DNA of 64,000 nt from Oncomelania hupensis (lineage: Eukaryota; Mollusca; Gastropoda; Littorinimorpha; Pomatiopsidae), in NCBI GenBank assembly GCA_036898135.1, contig CM072511.1, forward strand, positions 22,700,988 through 22,764,987, given 5' to 3'. Positions within the stretch are counted from its first letter, which is position 1; each line of letters begins with the position of its first letter. Below the pieces are notes generated by a model. The model ran no database searches, was not told where the DNA came from, and saw only the letters and a program-made list of their open reading frames with translations. Below, piece after piece: positions 1 to 12,128 of this stretch. The translations under genes and the position numbers were made by a program.

Positions 1-420
1 GCTGGGCTCTGCACAATGGATTGCTATTACCCACTCGTCTTAGTCTATGGGGATCGCTAGTTATCTCCCTGTGACTTAACTTAATGCATTTATTTGTTTA
101 TCTCGGTCTGTGTTTAGGCTGGGGTACAGAGATAGATAGAAAAATGGTAAAAGATCACTGTCACACTAGCTTTCACACGGCTATGAAACATGTGTAGTCC
201 AGCCACTTGATAACAGTAAATATCTCACATTTATTCCTTTTACTCTATACACGATCTTCGAAGTACGAAACTAACTTAAAAGTTCAAATGTCAATGCGAA
301 TGGTTCACTCGCTGATAGGGCTAGGCAGCTACTTTCTCATCGTAGGGCACTGGATACTTTCTGCCCTAATGGTCAGTGTTCTTGAAGAGTGGACTACTGT
401 GGTCCTTTCGATACCAGTTT
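1..420 (+). repeat. Interspersed repeat A, left copy
   Basis: Positions 1 to about 420 match the reverse complement of about 51030-51446 by eye, starting from the same bases (GCTGGGCTCTGCACAATGGA). Similarity is interrupted by small indels. The copy starts at the window edge, so the element may extend to the left. The right-hand copy runs directly into a tRNA-type SINE. I see no coding potential; the short open frame at 207-479 recurs as a degraded frame in the other copy and looks like repeat sequence. Class unknown. Confidence 0.6.
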
Positions 421-479
421 TAGTGCACTGTTTCGAGGGGGCACTTAACTGTGTGGTAGAAGCGCTGCGTTGTTGTTGA

Positions 480-1467
480 TTCTGTGACAAGCTGTGTAGT
501 CGTGGGGTCTTCTCCCTGTGGCCAGACGGGTGAGCTATCTTCGCGCAGTGCTTTCGATGCCTCGGCAGCCAACGTTCAGGGACGACTTGTTTTTGTTGTT
601 CGCCTAGTTGGGCTCACGATATAATGCCTGCTCGTCTGTAACGAATGAGACGAAATTCTGCACAACCCTGTATAATAGGTGTGTGCAGAGCGTCTCACTG
701 AAGGTCGAAGTAGCCCTCAGTGATTAGCTCCACATCTCTATATATAAGCGACGAACATTCTGCTAAGTCCGTGGTCCACTGGAATCTCCTCTCTAATTTC
801 CTATACATATATAAATATAAAACATGGCTAACTATACACATAGAGAAAGAATTAATATTATAAACATTCTCTGGTTCAGCCATATGGTCTGCAAGCATAC
901 ATAGAGGTTAAACAACAGTGGTTCTGTCAGGTATACAACATGGCATCTGCCAGTCATGCTCGCCTCGTGGTCGGATTCTCCACGTGGTCACGCAACGTCG
1001 GACTAACAATTCACTTCTAAGCATAGCACATTTCACAAACGTAATTCAACAATAATATAAATACATCACGATGAAACAAAAGTATGTTCATTTACCTTTT
1101 TGACAATGTCAGGCCGTGGCTAACTTGATTGAATTCGAATATTCAACAAGCCCTGCTTCCCTGGTCTATCAGTGGAGAGATTCTCTAGAGTGTAGCTGTG
1201 TACTCTAGGCAGTTTGAATGTAGACTCACATTTCTACCTCTCTGCTTGAATCAGCCAGAACTGGTTCTACCTACTCTAGCTGTGTTCTCATTGGCTGAAA
1301 AATCCGATGGGCTGTAAAATCGGCTCTATCGTAGGCTGCGATGATGTCACTAACTGTGCTTGCGTCAAGCTAGCAGTGTGTGTACACATCAGTTATACCT
1401 TCATCGTCTGCTATAGACTAACAGTGACCTTCTAAGTTTACACTGACTAAACAAGGCAAAGCTTAAA
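480..1467. other. No gene seen
   Basis: AT-rich sequence with only short open frames and no recognisable protein or RNA gene. It lies between repeat A and the truncated RTE fragment. It could hold unannotated 5' parts of a gene or old repeats; nothing can be supported. Confidence 0.4.
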
Positions 1468-1725
1468 ATGTGCTGGGTAAACTGGGCCTCTTGTTACATA
1501 GGAAATGCCCAGAAGTCTTCTGTTGCACCTCGTCTCCGTGCTTCGTATTTTTCGTTGTAGGTCTGCTGTGAGGGTCCATGTTTCGCAAGCGTATAGGAAG
1601 ATGGAGATGACAAGTGAATATAGACTGATGGTCCTGTCTTTCCAAATGGGCTTCATTCAATCTTGTCAGGGCAGCAGTTGTTTGTGCGATCCTGTTAGCG
1701 GCAAATCTGATGTCCGCAACTGACA
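1468..1725 (-). mobile_element. RTE-type LINE fragment (RT 3' part)
   Basis: Read on the minus strand this encodes broken pieces of the C-terminal part of the same RTE-like polyprotein that is almost complete at 55.2-58.2 kb, including the IWKDRTISL and FLYACETWTL blocks. The copy is truncated at both ends, has an internal deletion near 1610 compared with the copy at 53.8-54.05 kb, and is joined at about 1700 to non-LINE sequence. The same junction (GTTAGCGGCAAATCTGATG) occurs in the right-hand copy, so the two descend from one chimeric ancestor. Confidence 0.8.
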
Positions 1726-2996
1726 AATACCTTTCTACCTTCTCTTCACTCGCCTTGTTCTCATTTTAAGGAAATACAATTTTAAAAAAACCTCGCATCC
1801 TCCTTTTTCTACTATATAAAGTTTTCTTCTTCACTCCCCATGGGGGGGATAATTAATGAAACTTCCTGTCGCCATTCATAAATCGAGCCTGAAAAGTATC
1901 ATATCCTGTCCATCGCTGTTCTACTTAAACTGATTGTGAAGAGAACCAGTTACTGTATACTCATTTACAGCTCCTTTAACTGGAAGGGATGGCACAATGA
2001 TGCCGGATTAAATAGTTTCATTTTAACTCCATTAAATTCCATTCAGTTAAATCAATTTATTGAAAGTTCATTTATTCCCCCACAATTAAGTTATATTAGG
2101 CTTTAAAATAAATAATGTCGAAGAGAACAGTTCTTAAAACTAACTAAATATAAACAACAGTACTGATAACTAAAATGACTCTGAATGCATGAGATGTACT
2201 TTGTTGTCATAATAATGTTTTAAAAATAATTGTTTAGCTATGATTCGTAGTTCATTGTCTATCACTTTGGCGGTGCTATTCGAATACTAACCGGTCCCGT
2301 ACAAACTGTAGAATAATGAATTAACCTGCAGGTATTAGCTTTCAGGTTAGGTTTCATTCAAGTACTAACCTTGCGATATTCAGAGGCCTTACTATATAGT
2401 AAGGCCTCTAGTCACACCCAAGCACACGCAAGCTAATTTGAGACTCGTCGAGTTCTTCTCAAAAGTACTAGCGGAGAGAGGAACGTTAGCCTCAGCAATT
2501 CTCAGCTACGCATTGTGATCCAGGTATTAATCCGACTGAAATCTTTCTGGACTTTCACTTCTCCAAACAGGAAAATACCAATAATATTACGTTGTCGCGT
2601 CATACTAGTGCGTCCTACTCCTCATCTCTCCCTCTGCCTGCTCGATCACCGTTCCTCTCCTGCATCCATAATGAGATTCCCCATCATCCTACGTACTTCC
2701 GGTAAGGGGACCTCACTAGGCGACATCTAGTCGAAGTCGTAGTTTTACTTTCCCCCTACTTCCGGAGAGACAATCGTATCAGCTCACGTTCATTGTCGCT
2801 TGACTTTGACGCAATACAATACAATACAATACAATACAATACACTATGTCGATATTACCCCCAAAAGGAATTACAGCAGGTGCATAATCACATTTTAATT
2901 TCATATACGTAACGAATGCACAATAATCCGTTTTCATCCGTATCACACTCATCGTAGACATTTTCCCCCCTCTCTATCTCTCCCCTACACACACCC
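1726..2996 (+). repeat. Inverted-repeat arm, left (repeat C)
   Basis: About 1.27 kb that reappears as the reverse complement at about 52560-53792 with high identity, including a shared (CAATA)n block (2813-2843 here), a shared palindrome and shared CT- and CA-rich ends. The open frames at 2515-2730 and 2779-2961 are conserved between arms only because the DNA is. No protein family is recognised. Either a segmental duplication or a transposable element of unknown class. Confidence 0.75.
2382..2409. repeat. 28-bp perfect palindrome
   Basis: The arms are AGAGGCCTTACTAT and its exact reverse complement with no spacer, so the sequence could form a hairpin or cruciform. The homologous site in the right arm (about 53131-53158) has one base changed. 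It lies inside repeat C and might mark a junction of two element ends. Confidence 0.85.
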
Positions 2997-3061
2997 AAAT
3001 ACACACACACACGCAAACTCACCCACACGCAGGCACACACACACACACACGAAGGCACACA

Positions 3062-3102
<41 letters not shown>
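2997..3102. repeat. (CA)n microsatellite
   Basis: Imperfect CA repeats with CACACGAAGG and CACCCA interruptions; the same interruptions occur as the complement at 52440-52560, so the microsatellite belongs to the duplicated arm. Confidence 0.9.
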
Positions 3103-3105
<3 letters not shown>

Positions 3106-3536
3106 GAGCCTTTTATAGTTGCGATGCTACATCTGAAGACTAACTTGGAACAATGCGGTTTGTTGCACACATCCTACACATCACCGAAATGTATTCTGTT
3201 GTTTTGGTTAGGAATATTTTGACATAGCCGGGAATCAGAACGGGCCAAAATGTCGTTCCGTTTGTGCGTCAGTCGACCTGTCGGTCCGTTGGACGCCATA
3301 TAAGCTTATTCTCAAGATGCACAAAACAGGTTTTGACCGCACTTGATAGAAACATTGCCGAGGGTAGTGGCTCGCCTCCCGTCCCCTCATATTTGTTCTA
3401 CAGCAAAGGTCAAGGTACAGTTGTTGATTGGGGATTTTATGTTTCGACTTTTGTTTTCATTTGTCTAAAAACCGCAATTCCTTATTTGCTGAGATGCAAT
3501 GTGGTGTATGAATTCCCCATTGTGGGTAAAGCCTAC

Positions 3537-4117
3537 GTCTGACGACGAACGTTTTGATTGCAATCATAAGGAAAATCCTGACTTGAGTCACTGATTTCGT
3601 GAGACTATCACCCAGTCATCTCAGTCAAATCAGTCCGCAGCTTGATTTGCGATGAATTTCCACGTTTAGAGCATGCTCTAATTCCGACGACGACCTGATT
3701 GCGAGTCATTTAGCATGGGAACCAATAAAACGGCGCTATTTTGATCATGTAATCTTGCGGAACATGACAAGCCCACGACCGGCCTGCTAAGAACGTTAAG
3801 TGTGAAAAATATTTGTGAAGTAATATAGATGATACAGTCACATGGATGTTTAGGGGATATTGTCTTTTTTGCTGAACTTCTCAAATGAATTGCTAGCACA
3901 TTCTTCGTCGCTGCTTTTCACACATTTTGACTTTGGGCGCAGCAAGGGTAACAACTCTTGGGCTTTTGTTTATGCACAGTGACTGTGCGCATGTTTACCA
4001 AAATCAAACGTTTTAATGTGACTACTGACGACTCGCAGCGTCAACCCTCTTATTCGAATCATGACTCGCAAACATGTACTGTCATTATGATTGCAGTCAA
4101 AACGTTCGTCGTCAGAC
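3537..4117. mobile_element. MITE-like element with 33-bp terminal inverted repeats
   Basis: The first 33 bases (3537-3569, beginning GTCTGACGACGAACG) are the reverse complement of 4085-4117 with one mismatch. The 581-bp element has no transposase frame, as expected for a non-autonomous DNA transposon. No clear target-site duplication is visible, so the superfamily cannot be assigned and the true ends may lie a few bases away. Confidence 0.6.
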
Positions 4118-4814
4118 CTTGGCTTAAGGAAGGTTTGTTGACTTGAGGTCACCGAGGCCAAAAACAAGTGTTGTTGCCATACACGTTTTGCTCAATATTA
4201 TCTACACACGGCACACGTTATTTTGCAGTCCGGTTGTCGGTCAGTTGGTCCGTCGCTTCGAATGCCACTTTTTTGTTCAAAACACACTTTTGGCCTTTAT
4301 CTCTAGAATAACTGAACCGAGATTGTAAATTTTTATTTAGCGAATACTTTAACTACTGCTAAGCACGTTAGATCATTCGTATTTGTACTTTCTCTAAGGT
4401 CAAGATCATCGTGCATCACCGTTTTCTAAACACGTTTTGCGGTGTTTCGCTTGCAGGTAGTTCAGATAGTGGCTTATCATCCCTTCCCTATGCTTAGTTA
4501 AGATAAAGTCGATTCACGACACCGCCAACAAGATTCACACGTTTGAAAAATGCTTCTTTTCGAATTTGCGTGTGTGTGTCTGGAAAAATACATTTGAATG
4601 GCTTGCCATCTTGTTTTTAATCACTTTGCGTATTCAAGTAGAGGGGGCTGTTTTTGTATCTAATAATTTTGCATTATTTTCTACATTATTTTACTGATAA
4701 TATTTTATTTCTGCAACAGAGAAGAGGCGGGTCAGGTCTTTTTTTTTTTATCCGATCATTGTATTAATTAATTATTGTTAGATGTAACAAATTTTTAGTT
4801 ACATTTTTAAATTT

Positions 4815-5110
4815 GTATGGTGAATTCTCAGATTTTATTATCTTATTATTATCCAATATGCCATTTGTATTTTAAAATTAATACTTTTTATTATGTATGT
4901 GAAGTGAATTGTATATGATGTTGCTCCCTTGTATGCTTTTGTGAGTACGGTTGGTGTGAATGCTTGTATACTTTGTTTTTATTGTTCATATGTCTGTTCT
5001 GATCGGTGTACTATCTTATTTAATATATATCCTATGTTAAGAGCGGTGAGCCCAGCCCTGAGCTGGGGTACTGCGCTATACAAGCCTACTTTATTATTAT
5101 TAGATCCAAA
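4815..5110 (+). mobile_element. Retroposon 3' tail, family D copy 1
   Basis: Matches 11600-11842 along its length, with shared blocks GAGTACGGTTGGTGTGAATGC and GGTGAGCCCAGCC(C/A)TGAGCTGGGGTA, ending in GCGCTA(T/C)A(C/T)AAGCCTACTT then TTA repeats. An end of the form gagctg...gcgctatataa plus a short tandem tail is typical of CR1/L2-type LINEs and SINEs that borrow such tails. No coding part is preserved. Confidence 0.6.
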
Positions 5111-5235
5111 ATCCAAATAAATGTTATCAGCCATCGCTAAATGAGATTGTAAGAAGGGATCAAATCATAGCAACGGGGAGAAGAGAGGAAGTGTCAAAAT
5201 CGGTCAGTCTTGTGTCGAGTGCGCTCGTGGTGATT

Positions 5236-5357
5236 GTAGTGTGGGTGTGTGTGTGTGTGGGGGGGGGTGTGTGTGTGGGTGTTTGTGTTTGTGTGTGTGC
5301 GTGTGAGAGAGAAAGAGAGAGAAAAGAGAGAGAAAGAGGGAGAGAGAGAGTGAGTGA

Positions 5358-5388
<31 letters not shown>

Positions 5389-5402
5389 TCTGTGTGTGAG
5401 TG
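5236..5402. repeat. (GT)n and (GA)n microsatellite cluster
   Basis: GT, GAGA and GTGA runs with interruptions. All open frames across it on both strands are low-complexity artefacts. Confidence 0.9.
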
Positions 5403-6295
5403 GTGTGTGTAGGTGGTGTGGTGTGTTCGTTTCGGATTCGTGTGTGTTTGTGTTCGTGTGCGTAGGTGTGAAGGCGCCCGCGTGTATGTGTGCGCATGAA
5501 TGCGTCTGTCCGTCCGCTTTTGTTTTCTCTCTTCGCATGAATGACTTGGTAAAAGATAATATGCTGACATTAATGTTTTCCCTGTATGGTTACTAATATA
5601 ATGTCCTATTGTAATTACATTTTTTAGCAATCATAATGTTTGTTAAATACGATTACTGTTACATGTAATTACACATTTTCGTAATATTATACTTTTATTA
5701 ATTTTTAAATATTTTCACCACACGTGACCTGACTCGGCCAATGAGACGCTTTGCTACTAAGTGATTTTGACGTACAAAAATGTCTGTTCCTGTCGATTCG
5801 CTGTTTTGTTTTATTACGCTTATCTTCTGACCTACTATATTACTGACAACACGCCAAGTATTCGCAGCTTGTCAAGGACGCTGTCAGCTATTGTTTTAAC
5901 ATTTGACACAAAGTTTATAATATGTGAGCAAGGCTTTAAATATGGCACTCTAAACGTGTTGGGTTTTGAACAAGAACGTTGTCAGCCATTGTTGTGAATG
6001 TTATTATTTTGGAAAATGTATCACCTGTAGAAAACCAACTTTATATATCTAATTGTACATGTATGCGTATCATTTGCTTTTGGCTATCAATGCTAGGAAG
6101 CTGCTGGATATCAAGATTTTGTTTTTTAAATCATAAAAATGCAATAATAGATGAAATAGTTTAAATAAGGAATATCGTGCAGATTTTGCACATATTTTAT
6201 CCCATCACCATCAACATCAAATACATGTAATTTCGGAATTCGTCGGCGAACACGACAATTAATTTTGACAACACAAGAAAATACAAAACAACGCC
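5403..6295. other. Upstream of the transporter start codon
   Basis: No repeat family or gene recognised. It precedes the proposed ATG at 6296, so part may be 5' untranslated sequence or promoter, but no TATA box, initiator or 5' splice structure can be assigned from sequence alone. Confidence 0.35.
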
Positions 6296-6466
6296 ATGGA
6301 AACAGACTCTATCAAAGTTCAAGTTCATGGACACAAATCTGAAGGTCAAGAAGAAGGTGAACATAAAACTGAAGGCCAAACATCGAAAGATCACCGTGAA
6401 AACGACGGAAGATATCACGAAAACGACTCTCATCGAGTAATAGTGTTCGAGAACAGCATCTACACA
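6296..6466 (+). CDS. SLC28A-like: SLC28-like exon 1 (start codon)
   Basis: ATG in a strong context (gccATGg) opens 57 hydrophilic codons rich in His, Glu, Asp and Gln, ending at ACA before the donor GTAAGT (phase 0). Vertebrate CNTs also begin with a long acidic cytoplasmic segment. The frame continues past the donor into (AAT)n, which supports splicing here. There is no direct homology, so the link to exon 2 rests on phase and position. Confidence 0.7.
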
Positions 6467-6502
6467 GTAAGTGTGCCAAGTTTATACATTTCTTTATCTC
6501 AA

Positions 6503-6594
<92 letters not shown>

Positions 6595-9164
6595 CAACAA
6601 CAACAACAACAACAACAATAATAACTGGATATTTTTAAAGTGCCTAACCTATGGCTCTAGGCCCTTTACAAAGAACATACAGAATAGAACAATTAAATAT
6701 ACATAAGACAGTCATAACGGACCAAAATCACCGCATGTACTACTGACACAATATTAATATATACTATACGCACTACATTCGCACATACCCAACAAATACT
6801 TTCGCACATACCCAACAAATACTTTCAATTATCATAACAACTTTGTTTGGAAGTAGTACGTGCAGAAATGGAATGGAAAAGACATTAGGCAGGGTTGGTG
6901 TAGTATTGTGTGAAAAAGACAGTTTTCAACTGTTGTTTGAAAGAGCTGAGAGAGGTGCAGTGTCTGACAGAGAAATGAAAAGAGTTTCAGAGTGGTGGTG
7001 CCGCACAACAGAAGGTTCTTGCTCCGTGTTGCTTCCTGTTGAAACGCTCAACTTGTAATAGCCTGGTGTCTACGGATGATCTGATTGTGCGTGATGGGGT
7101 GTATATGTGCAGGAGTTCTGAAAGGTACTGAGGGGCACTTCCTGAGAAGGCCTTTAAACATAGACAAGCGACTTAAACATAGACAAGCGACGTTGTACTT
7201 GATACGCTGTTCCACCGGCAGCCGATTGAGAGTGTATAGAACGGGAGTGGCATGCTGTGTTTTATTTGACCTAAAGATTATGCGGGCTGCAGCATTTTGA
7301 ACCGTTTGCAGAGGATAACTAACGAAGGACATCCAATCAGCAGGGCATTACAATGATCTAGACGAGACAATATGCAGGCAGTGACAAGGGGCTTTGTAGC
7401 TTCTTCAGTGAGAAAGTGGCGGATTGAGCTTATGCGCCTTATTTCAAGGTAGCTGCCTGACATGTTTTTGTAATTTGTCTCATAGAGAGGTCAGAGTCAA
7501 GGTAGAAACCCAGATCCCACCTGGCCTTTCCTGAGAATGTGACAGATGCTGAGCCTAATTAAATTGCAGATGGAAGATTGTGATGAGAAGAAGAGGTTGA
7601 AGAGGCAAACAGAACTGTTTCAGTTATTTTCTTCATTAAGTTTCAATTTGTGTTCATCGTCCAGTCCTTTACATCAGAAAAACATTCAATTGACCTTTAC
7701 AGGAGGAGATGCTTGATGGAGCAGTGTGTATTATTCGAACATTTCGTGACTGACTGCAAGGTGGTTGATTATGGTAGACAGCTGTGCTGTGTACAAGACA
7801 AACAGTACCGGACCTGAGCCCTGTGGAACTCCACAGAGCAGAGATGTTTGCGCTGGAACAATGGTCCGCAACAAGAACAAACTGATTTCTGTCTAATGGA
7901 TAAGAACGGAACCAGGACAGAGCTGTGCAATTGATGCGAAAGATTGTTCCAGACAAGAGAGCAGAAGGTTGTAGTCAATGGTATCAAACGCAGCAGAGAG
8001 ATCTAACAGCAGAAGTGGTGAGACTTTGTTGTGATCAAGGGCAGTGAGTAGGTCATTGACAATGCGCAACAATGCAGTTTCAGTGGGGTGGTTCGCACGA
8101 TAGGCGGACTGAAATATGTTCAAAAGGCTGTTTGCTTCAGGGTGTGCATTGAGCTGATGTAGGACACATTTTTTGCATGATATTTTTTTCCAAAAATGGC
8201 AAGTTTGAAACAGGTCTATAATTTTTTGATCATTTTGACCTAAGGACGGCTTCTTCAAAAGGAGTTTTTACAACAGTTGCTTTCCAAGCTGAGGTAACTG
8301 AACATGAAGAAAATGACTCATTAATCAGATAGATAATGATGGGGGAGATGGTAACTGAACATGCGGAAAGTGACTCATCAATCAGATAGATAATGATAGG
8401 GAGAACTGAAGGACATCTAGGTTGTCATACATCAGTTTGGTAGGCAAATTCACATGTTTTAGGTTGGGTGGCAGTAATCCTGGCGCTGTAAAAAGCTATC
8501 TTTGCACTATGAACCACTTTACGTGTAGCGGTTTCCTACAAATCCTTGTGTATAGTCAGTTTGGACGACAACCACCGACGCTCAGCTCGACGACCTTATC
8601 GCTTCAACTCCTGGAGCTGAGCAGCAACGTCGGCGTACCAAGGCGTGGGACCTTATGCTGCTGAACCGAAAGTGGCGGAGTGATCTGAAGCCAGATCGCC
8701 TCGCTGGAGTGAAGAAGCAACTACTGGTCACTATTTCTATTAATGACTAGGTCAATAGTGCGTTTGCTCTTCAGCTGCGTCGGCCCTGTGACCCACTTTG
8801 TCATAATGAACATCTCCAGAGTGTCCAGAAACCTGGTGGTGGTAGCTGACATCAACACATTCCTAATGGATATTGAAGTCACCCATCAACACGAGATCTC
8901 TGGACAGGTTATTACAATACTCTAGAAACACTAACAGCCCATCAAGAGACATCACACCAGTGAACCCATTGCATTTGCTTGGTGGTAGCCGATACACGCA
9001 CACCGTGTTGATTGTATGATTGTTCACGCTAAGTGTCACATGCGCAACGTCAAAGAAAACATGAGAGAAGGGGAACACAGAGCTGAAGGAACACTTCTGG
9101 GCCAAACAGTCAAGGACAACAGAGGCAATGCCATCACCACGCATCATCATCGCCGTCCTCGTCC

Positions 9165-9220
<56 letters not shown>

Positions 9221-11194
9221 GGTCTTCTTGTCATAGTTTAAAAGAGCATACAATTTTGTTTTAAAACAAATAAATGCTTCCACAAAGACATCAGTGAGAA
9301 TGGATAAATTCCATTTGCCATACTACTGTTTCCGTATCTAACAGTTTACCCCTTGGGGTCATGAGCAATCTTGCCACTGTAGATTGTTCTAACCTACAAA
9401 GGGAAAAGTGAAAGCCCCAGTTGAAAACCTGTCTTGACTTTGTAGGCATGACCGATTCACTGCGGCAACAGTACCCCCGTTGGGGTGCCGGGGGTTTCAG
9501 TATAAATAGTATCCCCACTTTCTGGAAATTTAGTGCTTTAAATTCCCACTGTCGCTGTCTTCCTGATTTGCTCTTTCCCATTCCTGATCTGTCCTATCAC
9601 TCTGCTATACTATCTTCTTCTTCGCTAGATCAATGACCTACCTTTTTTCTTGAAAACTCTTCCTGGACAAGACTCCTTGTTTGTGTATGAGGTCTGTTGG
9701 ATCAGCTTGGGAGTATTGGACGCTTTCTGCCGGGTGGTCACTAGGGCTTCCTATGATGTTATTATTTAGCAATATAGGCATTTTATATGTATGTGTTTTG
9801 TTGATAATTTATAATGATGTTTGTATTCTATTTTGTTTTTGTAACCGGGGGTTCGATTAGTTGGGGTAAAGCCTCAGCCGTCCCCTGCGTGGGATGACTT
9901 TATTGTAAAGTGACTGGCCGGTGGAGGGCGTTCAGTTTTCCTACTAGGGTTGTTTCAGCAGATCTTTTATGCGGATCGGGGGTTGTCCGGTCCTGATTTG
10001 GCTCGGAAGAGTCCGCTGGACCTAAAGCAACAATCAATCAATCAATCAATCAATCAAACTAACAGTTTTTGGATAAAGCGAAATCAACAGACGTCGACGT
10101 CCCACTGATTCCTGTGGGCTTATGTTAAGATATTTTGACCTTTTGTTTACATCGCTGGGGAATAAATTTTTCCCTGTCGTGATGAACTCATTTCGAGAAA
10201 GTTCCAACTGCCAAACTATAAAGCCCCATAGCGCGTAAATTATAATACTCTCGCACGTGCTGTAGGGATTACAACCTGTTGAAGGCCACATTTTACATTC
10301 ATTTATTGATTATAATATATAATAATACTTTAATATTATCGTAATATAAGTTGATTATAGTATAGTATAAATATACAATATACAATACGATGAACCTGAA
10401 ACGGTGGATTTATGAACATTAAAATAGAGTGGGGTGGGGTGGGAACATGGAATGAAACTATAGAAATAGTTGAAAAGTGGTCTGACTGACTGACTGACTG
10501 ACTGACTTGCTAACTGAGGCTGTACTCGTCTATGGACTATACAGAGAAAATCAACCTTTCAGCTGCACAAACATAATAAAATGTAAAATGTAAAATGCGT
10601 TTTAAAGAATGAAACGTACAAACAGAAAATAAATAGTGCAACTCATAAAATATAATAAAACAACTACTATCCACAAGCACAATCCACACATACTTTTTCG
10701 CTGTACAGTCCCCCATACCTCCCCCCTCCCCCTCCCCTCTACAAACCAACGCCACTACAGGTGTACAACACAAGCAACCCATGCACAGACATGATCATCA
10801 CATGCTAAGCCAAACCACAAAACAGGACTGTTTAAAAATTAATACACATACACACACACACACAACCGTGTAGAAAAGCCGTTGTGATGACTGTCGTGAA
10901 ACTCTACATACATTATTTTGACACACTTACAATTATTTTGACATTTTTCCATTTTTTTAAGCTATCCCTAACCCTAACCCTAACCCAAACCCTTTCCCTT
11001 AATCTAACCCTAAGCCTAACACAGCCCTAACCCTAACGGAACACTGTTTTGACGTCAAAATAACGGGGCCGTCAAAAGAAAGTACGTAGAGTTTCAAGTG
11101 TATATCAGAGTAAGGTCGTTTCTACCTAGCCACGCACATGTACACATACACAGACACACACAACACATCCAGTCAAGGACCCACAATGCACAGG

Positions 11195-11250
<56 letters not shown>

Positions 11251-11253
11251 TTA

Positions 11254-11313
<60 letters not shown>

Positions 11314-12049
11314 GTTTAACCTATCTAAAATGTTCTCATCTATTATAGAAACCCCAAGGAATAGTAGAAAACTCCATTTCCATCCCCGTCCCTCCATTCC
11401 ACAGAGGAGAGACCCACAACAACGTCAGCGGAAAGGGAGAAGACTCTGTCAATGAAACCTGGTTGGCGGACCCTTCTAAAAGTGGCCTTTTCTCAAGCTG
11501 CACTCGTGCCAAGAAAACCGTCCACAAATATAGGTCAGTGAGGTACTTAGTTTGATTCATCGTTGATTGATTCATCGGTGTGGAAGTTTTGGATCATGGT
11601 ATGGTGAATCTTATTATTATGTAATATGCCATTGTATTAATATTTAGTCTTGCTTTGTTTTATTATGCATGTGTAGTGTATTGCATATGTTGTTGTTCCT
11701 TTGTCTGCCGTTGCGAGTACGGTTGGTGTGAATGCTTTCATACCCTGTTTTATGGTTTATGTTTGTTCTAAAGATATATCCTATCTTAAGGGCGGTGAGC
11801 CCAGCCATGAGCTGGGGTATCGCGCTACATAAGCCTACTTATTACAGCCCTGAAAATGAAAAAAAAGGTCCGACTAGCCTTTGGCTAGTAACTTAAAAAT
11901 TTTACTAGCCAAACTAAAAATTTTACTAGCCAAGCTAAAAAAAAGTTTATTTTAGCGCAATCGCATTTGGCGACTACAGTTTTTTTTTTAGTCGCCAATT
12001 TTTTTTTTCACTAGCCATGGCGACTAAATTAGTCGCCATTTTCAGGCCT

Positions 12050-12128
<79 letters not shown>

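Noticed and set aside
6296..6466. Exon 1 as a relic of the LINE sequence near 9061-9120
   Set aside because: A purine-rich stretch looks alike, but the match is patchy and on the LINE's antisense strand, so chance is more likely.
10970..11035. Chromosome end or fused telomere
   Set aside because: The CCCTAA array is short and degenerate, and the same core recurs inside an element with inverted ends at 24.8 kb.
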